DNA from: Candidatus Nanopelagicales bacterium
GTDB taxonomy: Bacteria > Actinomycetota > Actinomycetes > S36-B12
Assembly (NCBI GenBank): GCA_030836325.1
Contig: JAURQC010000031.1
Span: 1-17,745, forward strand
Length of the DNA: 17,745 nucleotides
Direction of reading: 5' to 3'
Positions 7,288-12,669 of the stretch are shown here, piece after piece. The translations under genes were made by a program, and so were the position numbers. Below the pieces are notes generated by a model that was not told where the DNA came from, did not search any database, and worked only from the letters and a program-made list of their open reading frames with translations. The stretch's first letter is position 1. Each line of letters starts with the position of its first letter.

Positions 7288-7542
7288 TCAGGCTGCAACA
7301 GCTGCTGCGGCTGCGGGGACCGCGGCCGGCACTGCCGAAGTCGCAGCAGTCGTGGTCGTGCCAGCACCGCTAACGCCTTCAAGGTTTGAGGTGTGGGCGT
7401 TCACATCGGCGTGCGACGGCACGTCAACTCCGTGGTCACGCAGCACGGCAGCGCGCTCTTCGGCGCTCCCAGCTTCGGTCACCTTCGCGTGGAGATCAGG
7501 GTTGTCGTTAATGGCTTTTGCGGCGGCTACGTATGAATTCAT
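7288..7542 (-). CDS. RiPP precursor peptide, Nif11/NHLP-like leader
   Basis: The product is 84 residues. Residues 1-60 resemble Nif11/NHLP leaders: amphipathic VAAAKAINDNPDLHAKV, then SAEERAAVLRDHGVDVP, ending NLEGVSGA, a double-glycine-type site (Gly59-Ala60) suited to a C39 peptidase. The core, residues 61-84, starts GTTTTAATSAVP and ends AAVPAAAAAVAA; it contains only Gly, Thr, Ala, Ser, Val and Pro, with no Cys. ATG 7542 has a GTGAG Shine-Dalgarno and a strong promoter (7575-7603). It heads the leftward operon ahead of YcaO and TfuA, and the oppositely oriented export genes include a C39 transporter. The leader assignment is by motif only. The product is unlike any core I recall, though the Ala-rich tail faintly recalls thioviridamide-type cores. 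Confidence 0.85.
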   Translation of the reverse strand: MNSYVAAAKAINDNPDLHAKVTEAGSAEERAAVLRDHGVDVPSHADVNAHTSNLEGVSGAGTTTTAATSAVPAAVPAAAAAVAA

Positions 7543-7574
7543 GGCGTCTCACTTTCATGACGTTTGGGATGCCG

Positions 7575-7603
7575 ATACTAAAACGCATTGCCGGCGTCGT
7601 CAA
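7575..7603 (-). promoter_or_regulatory. Sigma-70-like promoter of the precursor operon
   Basis: On the minus strand, TTGACG (7603-7598) and TAGTAT (7580-7575) are separated by exactly 17 bases, a near-consensus match. The predicted start point near 7568 leaves a leader of about 26 bases with the Shine-Dalgarno sequence before ATG 7542. The promoter lies 22 bases from the IS boundary, so the insertion left it intact. Confidence 0.7.
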
Positions 7604-7705
7604 GGAAATCTCTCCAAAGATCAGGTGAGGTGAGCCCTCCGTGGTGGTCCAGTCGTTCTGCGTCTCTTGATGCCCGGTTTCCGGGCAGGAAGAATCAGCA
7701 ACGGC

Positions 7706-7993
7706 ATGACTTCGAACAAGCGACGGCGGCACACGCGATATCAGATCATCCGCAAGCTCGCCTAGGGCAACAAGCTCCTCGCGTCGGGCCGAGAGCTCGA
7801 CGAGGTGTGCCGACATCTCGAGATCGCCGAGTCGACGTGGAACCGGTGGCTGGCCCAGTACGGCGGCATGAAAGCCTCCGACGCGAAACGGCTCAAGGAG
7901 CTCGAGGGCGAGAACGCCCGACTGAAGCGTCTGCTGGCTGACGCCGAGTTGGACAAGGACATGCTGCGGGAGATCGCGTCGGGAAACTTCTGA
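7706..7993 (+). pseudogene. IS3 transposase OrfA, amber-interrupted
   Basis: The conceptual product has an N-terminal helix-turn-helix region and the segment WNRWLAQYGGMKASDAKRL, then a leucine-zipper-like stretch (KELEGENARLKRLLADAE), typical of IS407-group OrfA, which binds the IS ends. Codon 20 is TAG (7763-7765), inside RRRHTRYQIIRKLA-stop-GNKLLASG, where relatives have a sense codon such as Glu or Gln. A GTG at 7805 could restart translation, but would lose the first part of the DNA-binding domain. The frame ends at TGA 7991-7993, where a programmed -1 frameshift to OrfB is normal in this family. Confidence 0.85.
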
Positions 7994-8855
7994 CCCCGAA
8001 CCGCAAGCGCAGTGCCGTCGCAGTGCCGTCAAGGTGCTGCGCGACCGGTTCGGGGTCTCGGAACGACGAGCCTGCACCGTGGTCGGCATTCACCGCTCCA
8101 CGCAGCGACTGACGCCGCCGCCGGTCACCGCCGAGGAAGCCGAGCTGCGCGCCTGGCTGCGCAAGTTCTCCATCGACCGGCCCCGGTGGGGATGGCGACG
8201 CGCCGCGAAGATGGCCCGCAAAGCCGGTTGGAAGGTCAACAACAAGCGCATCCGCCGGCTGTGGCGCGACGAAGGGCTGCGTGTGCCTCAGCGGCGCCGC
8301 AAGAAGCGCCTCACCGGCATTGGCGTCCAGGTCGGCGCGATGTCACCGATCCGACCGAACGTGATCTGGGCGATGGACTTCCAGTTCGACACCACCGCCG
8401 ACGGCCGCACCCTGAAGATGTTCAACATGATCGACGAGTTCACCCGCGAGTGCTTCACGATCGAGATCGATCGCTCCATCGATGCCGACGCCGTCGTTGC
8501 GGTCTTGGACCGCCTCGCCATGCAACGCGGTGCGCCGGTCTACGTGCGCTTCGACAATGGTCCCGAGTTCGTCGCGCACGCCGTCAACGACTGGTGCCGC
8601 TTCAACGGCACCGGGGCGATGTTCATCGACCCCGGCTCGCCATGGCAGAACGCCTGGATCGAGACCTTCAACGGACGACTCCGCGACGAGCTGCTCAACT
8701 CGTGGCGCTTCGACAGCCTCCTCGAAGCCCGCGTGATCATCGAGGACTGGCGGCTCGACTACAACGCCAACCGACCCCACTCCGCCCACGGCGACCTCAC
8801 CCCAACCGAGTTCGCCCTACAGTGGACCACGACCCACCAACCCCAAGCCGCATAG
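7990..8855 (+). pseudogene. IS3 transposase OrfB (DDE domain), frame-broken
   Basis: The product is an IS3 integrase-type transposase catalysing strand transfer of the element. Catalytic residues are visible: Asp in WAMDFQFD, Asp in VRFDNGPEF and Glu in SPWQNAWIETFNGRLRDELL; the usual C-terminal HGDLTPTEFA follows. The long frame is open from 8034 to 8855. The normal upstream start of OrfB (LTPNRKRSAV, frame beginning 7990) is in another frame, because of an 11-bp tandem duplication at 8009-8030. Removing one unit joins RKRSAV to KVLRDRFGVS in frame. OrfAB fusion is therefore not expected, and the element is probably immobile unless helped in trans. Confidence 0.85.
8009..8030 (+). repeat. 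11-bp tandem duplication inside orfB
   Basis: GCAGTGCCGTC occurs twice without a spacer (8009-8019 and 8020-8030). Eleven bases is not a multiple of three, so the extra copy shifts the OrfB frame. Collapsing it to one unit restores a continuous family-like protein, which shows it is a secondary mutation rather than part of the normal frameshift site. Confidence 0.9.
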
Positions 8856-8905
8856 CGACTGGACCACTCATGGGGTCCCCCTCACAGGCACAGGTGCGGC
8901 TTCAG

Positions 8906-8921
8906 AGATCGTTTTCGATCT
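8906..8921. promoter_or_regulatory. Palindrome beside the oxygenase-operon promoter
   Basis: AGATCG (8906-8911) and CGATCT (8916-8921) form a perfect 6-bp inverted repeat around TTTT, touching the -35 element of the candidate promoter. It could be an operator or just a hairpin. It lies outside the IS and therefore belongs to the original divergent control region. Confidence 0.35.
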
Positions 8922-8949
8922 TGACCGGCAGCACCGATCTGAGTACGGT
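8921..8949 (+). promoter_or_regulatory. Sigma-70-like promoter of the export/oxygenase operon
   Basis: TTGACC (8921-8926) and TACGGT (8944-8949) are spaced by 17 bases. The -35 is good and the -10 fits the loose actinobacterial TAnnnT pattern. It is 36 bases beyond the IS right end, so the rightward operon kept its own promoter. The predicted start near 8956 lies just ahead of a Shine-Dalgarno (AAAGGA) and the short frame at 8974. Confidence 0.5.
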
Positions 8950-8973
8950 TCGCCAGTCAAAGGAACGAAAGAC

Positions 8974-9036
8974 ATGCGCAACGGGTTTCGTAAAAGAGCA
9001 AGAATGCGCCGTTCAAAGATTCTTCGGCCGACCTGA
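8974..9036 (+). CDS. Possible 20-residue basic leader peptide
   Basis: A 20-codon frame encodes MRNGFRKRARMRRSKILRPT, about half Arg or Lys. It has AAAGGA 9 bases before its ATG and sits directly behind the candidate promoter, 18 bases before the oxygenase gene. It could be a regulatory leader peptide, a small functional peptide or chance. No leader-type or NHLP features are seen, so it is unlikely to be a second RiPP precursor. Confidence 0.3.
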   Translation: MRNGFRKRARMRRSKILRPT

Positions 9037-9054
9037 TTTTGGCGTCTTGAGCTT

Positions 9055-9588
9055 ATGAAACATCCCACCGGCCTCGAGGTTCACGACAACGTGTTCGCTG
9101 GCGCAGACGCCGTCATCGATGCAATCCGGGATCACCCTGAGTGGCGACGCTCGCCTGTAGGAACCTCTCCTACAGAGAGTGATATTCGTACCAGCGAGTC
9201 ACTGTTCCTTCCCTTCATCTCGTACTCGCACCCGGAGTCAATTCACCAGTTCGCGAAGTCCGTTGCAAACTTGCTGACCGACTATGCGCAACGGTATGCA
9301 GTTCAAGTCAGAAACTTTGAGCCGATTTCGTTTAACCGGTATTCACCTGGCCAGGATTTCAGAGCGCATACGGATTATTTCGAAGGGTCAAACCGAGTGA
9401 TCTCGGCGATCGCGTACCTCAACACGATCAATGACGGCGGAATGACAAACTTCATCTACCACGGCAAAGAAGTTGACGCAGTTGCTGGCCGGGTCGCTGT
9501 CTTCCCGTCGAACTACCTGTTTGCGCACGCTGCACTTCCACCAACCACCGATACGAAGTACTCGGCTGCGTTCTGGGTCCGCGGATGA
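9055..9588 (+). CDS. 2OG-Fe(II) oxygenase, prolyl-4-hydroxylase-like
   Basis: The 177-residue single-domain protein shows the iron triad of the 2-oxoglutarate/Fe(II) oxygenases: His105 and Asp107 in FRAHTDYF and His158 in LFAHAALP, with Lys168 (TKYSAAFW) positioned to bind 2-oxoglutarate. The context FNRYSPGQDF..H.D, IAYLNTINDGG and VAVFPSN is that of the prolyl-4-hydroxylase-like branch. It probably hydroxylates a side chain; the precursor core has two Pro and several Val and Ala, so the RiPP is the natural substrate candidate. It is the first large gene of the rightward operon, 40 bases ahead of the HlyD-like gene. The Shine-Dalgarno sequence is poor. Confidence 0.88.
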   Translation: MKHPTGLEVHDNVFAGADAVIDAIRDHPEWRRSPVGTSPTESDIRTSESLFLPFISYSHPESIHQFAKSVANLLTDYAQRYAVQVRNFEPISFNRYSPGQDFRAHTDYFEGSNRVISAIAYLNTINDGGMTNFIYHGKEVDAVAGRVAVFPSNYLFAHAALPPTTDTKYSAAFWVRG

Positions 9589-9628
9589 GACCAAACTGGA
9601 AACCACACCAAGTCGAAGGAGCGTCAAC

Positions 9629-10441
9629 GTGACACTGGAACCAGGACAGCAGCGACCCCAACCCTCGAAGCCGGCCGGTCAAAGCGGGCCCGAGAGTCTC
9701 GACGAAATCCTCAGCACCACAAAGCCACGCGGATGGATAGCACTTGCCGCAGTGCTGATCGCCGTTGTTTTGGTTGGAGTCTGGTCAGTCATCGCAACCC
9801 TCCCGCAGCAGCTCACGGTTAACGCAGCAGTCTCAGTGACCAATTTCAGGACTTCAATAGTTGCCCCCGAGGCAGGGACCATTTCGGTGCAAGCCAATGT
9901 GGGAGACACAGTCAAGAAGGGCGACAAAATTGCGCTCATCACCACTTACGCAGACGCCAAAACAATCTCAGTAGCTGCCCCGTCAAGTGGATTAGTTGAC
10001 AGCATCTTGGTGAACCAGGGCCAAGGAGTCGAACCGGGAACTCAAATCGGATCAGTGCTTGACGCCGAAGGGCGCGCTTCCGAAATACGGTTCGTTACGT
10101 TCCTTCCTGCAAACGAAGCGATCCTCTTCGACGTCGGGGACGAGGTCGATGTGATCGTCACCAATGTCGAAACGTCGAAACGGGCAGCGGTGAAAGCCCG
10201 GGTCGTGCTGGTCGGTGCCAGCCCAGCTGACCTTGAAGTTGCAACTGTCACGACTGGGAGTCCATCTTTCGCACGCGAACTCAGCGACCGAGGAGGGGGC
10301 GTCGTCTACGAGGTCCGAATGTCGGTCCAGGGGGGGGCAAAGACCGTCAAAGCCTCCGAGATTCTTCCTGGCGAGATCGTTGAAGTCGTCAACACCTACG
10401 ACGAACCCCATCCGATCGATCTGCTCTTCGGCGGGCGGTGA
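9629..10441 (+). CDS. HlyD-like secretion adaptor (NHLM system)
   Basis: This is a 270-residue membrane-fusion-type protein. A short cytoplasmic N-terminus is followed by one membrane helix (about 35-58, GWIALAAVLIAVVLVGVWSV). A lipoyl/barrel domain (IVAPEAGTISVQANVGDTVKKGDKIALI) and a C-terminal beta-rich part follow. It should link the ABC exporter to the cell envelope. I chose GTG 9629 because AAGGAG lies 7 bases upstream; the open frame itself extends further 5' but overlaps the oxygenase gene. Its stop overlaps the next gene's GTG as GTGA. The length and gene order (adaptor, peptidase-transporter, second transporter) match NHLM bacteriocin export sets. Confidence 0.9.
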   Translation: MTLEPGQQRPQPSKPAGQSGPESLDEILSTTKPRGWIALAAVLIAVVLVGVWSVIATLPQQLTVNAAVSVTNFRTSIVAPEAGTISVQANVGDTVKKGDKIALITTYADAKTISVAAPSSGLVDSILVNQGQGVEPGTQIGSVLDAEGRASEIRFVTFLPANEAILFDVGDEVDVIVTNVETSKRAAVKARVVLVGASPADLEVATVTTGSPSFARELSDRGGGVVYEVRMSVQGGAKTVKASEILPGEIVEVVNTYDEPHPIDLLFGGR

Positions 10442-12669
10442 CAGATCCGATGAACACAGCTCCCGAGCAAAGTCGCAGCTCACCGCAGATCTCAACGTCG
10501 CACCGCGTCAAGGTTCCCTCAATGCTGCAACAGGCAGCGGTCGAGTGCGGCGCCGCAAGCCTTGGCATGATCCTGGCCCACCTCGGACGTTGGGAGACCC
10601 TCGATCACCTCCGCACAGCGTGCGGTGTCTCGCGGGATGGGTCCACTGCGATCAACATCGTCCAGGCTGCTGAGTCGTACGGGCTCGAGGGTGAAGGCCA
10701 CCGAGGCGAAGTAGCGGACCTGGCCGGTCTGACGATGCCAGCAATTATCTGGTGGAGGCGTTGCCACTTCATGGTGTTAGAAGGTGCCACGAAAGGCACT
10801 TTCTACGTCAACGACCCTGCCCGCGGCGGCTATGCGTTGTCGACCGAGGACTTCGCCGAGGGCTACTCCGGGGCCGCGATCACCTTTACTCAGTCGTCTA
10901 AATTCACACCGGCTGGACACAAGTACCGCACTTCTTCCGCTCTCTGGAGCCGACTGAAGCACTCGCGCGCAGGCGTCAACTTCATGATTCTTGCCGGGGT
11001 GCTCGCAATGCTGCTCGGCCTTGTCACTGCCCCACTGAGCCAAATCTTCATCAATGACGTTCTTTCATTGGAACGCAACGACATCATTCCGGGCCTTGTG
11101 ACGGTCCTGATCATAGTTGGCCTCTTCCGTTCAGGGCTCACATTGCTCGAGTACGGCGTCATCGCAAGGCTCCAGATGAAAGTGACGGTTGTTGGGTCAT
11201 CTGACTTCCTTACCAGGCTGATTCGTTTGCCTCTGATGTTTTACCTTGAGCGGTCGGCAGGTGACCTCTCCCAGCGGGTCGGGTACAACGGCCAAGTAGC
11301 GCAGTTGCTGGGCAACCAGATGGCGAGCGCAGGAATCGCCGTCCTTGCGGCACTCGGCTACGCGTTGCTGCTCCTGTACTACAACGTGACGATCGGGCTT
11401 GTCGTGCTCGCGTTGTCTCTGATCAATGTCATCGTGCTGAAACTCGTGATGGCGAAGCGAACCATGGCCCAGAGTCGGCTGATTCGTAAACAGAACCAAC
11501 TCCGAGGGACGACCACGAGTTCCATCCAGGGCATCGAGACCATCAAGTCGACCGGGATGGAAGACGACGTATTTACGACACTCGCTGGTCAGCAAAGCGA
11601 CTACATCTCCACCCAGGCGACTCTGGCACCGACCACCGCTTTGCTGAGCGCTACGCCCGTACTTCTCTTCGCGTTGACAAGCGCTTCAATTCTGGTCCTT
11701 GGCGGATACTTCACGATCACCGGTTCGTTCACCGTTGGTGGTCTTCTTGCAATGCAGGTGCTCTCGGCAAATCTTAACTCGCCTGTCCAGACCTTGATGA
11801 GTACCGGTAGTCAACTCCAAGTGATCACTTCCAGTCTTCAAGCCCTCGACGACGTCACAGCCAACGAGCCGGACATCCGCTTCGCGCGACCGTCAATCAC
11901 AGCGCCCTCCGATATTCCAGATCTCGCAGGGCGAGTCACCTTTGACAATGTCACTTTCGGGTATAGCCGTCTTGCAGAACCTCTCATCGAGAACTTCGAA
12001 CTCGATATCAAACCCGGGTGTCGGGTTGCTCTAGTCGGGGGATCAGGCTCTGGGAAAACCACGATCGCCAACCTTGCCGCTGGCCTTTTCACGCCATGGA
12101 GCGGCCAGGTTCTTCACGACGGCAAACCGCTATCGGAGTATCCAAGCGGTGTCATTGAGAATCACCTGACCAAAGTCGATCAATCCATCGTGCTCTTCGA
12201 AGGAACGGTTCGCGACAACGTCACACTTTGGAACCCAATGATTCCTGACAACGAGGTGCAACTCGCTCTCGCAGACGCGCAAATACTCAAGGATGTGCTC
12301 GCCCGAGAGGGTGGCCTCGACGCTGTAGTCGAAGAGAACGGAAGGAATTTCAGCGGAGGCCAATGCCAACGGTTGGAAATTGCGCGAGCCCTTGCGACCA
12401 CACCACAGGTGATCGTCCTCGACGAAGCAACTAGCGCACTTGACGACATCACAGAGCAGCTTGTTGACCAAGCTCTGCGACGGAGGGGACTCACCTGCCT
12501 CATCGTCGCTCATCGCTTGTCGACGATTCGTGATGCCGATGAGATCATCGTCCTTGGGCGAGGCGGCGTCGTTCTTGAAAGAGGCAGTCACAACCAACTG
12601 ATGAGCAGCGGCGGCCACTATGCGCGAATGGTTAGCGACGCCGGAGAGGGCGGAAGCGTTGGCTCCTGA
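10438..12669 (+). CDS. C39-peptidase ABC transporter (leader-cleaving exporter)
   Basis: The 743-residue protein combines three modules. The N-terminal C39 peptidase has Cys37 in QQAAVECGAASLGM, His110 in RCHFMVLEG and Asp126 in VNDPARGG. Residues about 175-460 form a six-helix membrane domain. The ATPase has Walker A GGSGSGKTT (about 534-542), signature FSGGQCQRLEIARAL, Walker B VIVLDEATSALD and the H-loop IVAHRLS. Such exporters cut after a double-glycine-type site and pump out the core. The precursor here offers Gly-Ala at 59-60. GTG 10438 overlaps the adaptor stop as GTGA; ATG 10450 is an alternative start. All catalytic residues look intact. Confidence 0.96.
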   Translation: MTDPMNTAPEQSRSSPQISTSHRVKVPSMLQQAAVECGAASLGMILAHLGRWETLDHLRTACGVSRDGSTAINIVQAAESYGLEGEGHRGEVADLAGLTMPAIIWWRRCHFMVLEGATKGTFYVNDPARGGYALSTEDFAEGYSGAAITFTQSSKFTPAGHKYRTSSALWSRLKHSRAGVNFMILAGVLAMLLGLVTAPLSQIFINDVLSLERNDIIPGLVTVLIIVGLFRSGLTLLEYGVIARLQMKVTVVGSSDFLTRLIRLPLMFYLERSAGDLSQRVGYNGQVAQLLGNQMASAGIAVLAALGYALLLLYYNVTIGLVVLALSLINVIVLKLVMAKRTMAQSRLIRKQNQLRGTTTSSIQGIETIKSTGMEDDVFTTLAGQQSDYISTQATLAPTTALLSATPVLLFALTSASILVLGGYFTITGSFTVGGLLAMQVLSANLNSPVQTLMSTGSQLQVITSSLQALDDVTANEPDIRFARPSITAPSDIPDLAGRVTFDNVTFGYSRLAEPLIENFELDIKPGCRVALVGGSGSGKTTIANLAAGLFTPWSGQVLHDGKPLSEYPSGVIENHLTKVDQSIVLFEGTVRDNVTLWNPMIPDNEVQLALADAQILKDVLAREGGLDAVVEENGRNFSGGQCQRLEIARALATTPQVIVLDEATSALDDITEQLVDQALRRRGLTCLIVAHRLSTIRDADEIIVLGRGGVVLERGSHNQLMSSGGHYARMVSDAGEGGSVGS

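Larger units (their letters stand above)
7626..8884 (+). mobile_element. IS3-family insertion sequence, IS407-like, 1,259 bp
   Basis: The ends are imperfect inverted repeats. The left end begins TGAGG and contains GTGGTCCAGTCG, and the right end, read inward, also begins TGAGG and contains the same 12-mer. A 4-bp direct repeat CAGG flanks the element at 7622-7625 and 8885-8888, as expected of IS407-group transposition. It encodes orfA and orfB with the DDE domain but both are damaged. It sits between the divergent precursor and oxygenase genes; without it these starts would be about 249 bp apart. Confidence 0.9.

Noticed and set aside
7177..7290. Reading through the precursor TGA gives an Ala-rich continuation (LAVAASAVFDEQPKR...) of about 37 codons.
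   Set aside because: The region is better explained by the hairpin and T-run. Intact genes here use TGA as a normal stop, and nothing marks this TGA for recoding.
8012..9058. 348-residue Arg/Pro-rich open frame on the plus strand.
   Set aside because: It is an out-of-frame shadow of transposase OrfB and has no protein-like composition; the DDE motifs are in the other frame.
9473..9628. Longer N-terminus for the HlyD-like protein from 9473.
   Set aside because: It would overlap the oxygenase gene by 116 bases and is not adaptor-like; GTG 9629 has a good Shine-Dalgarno.
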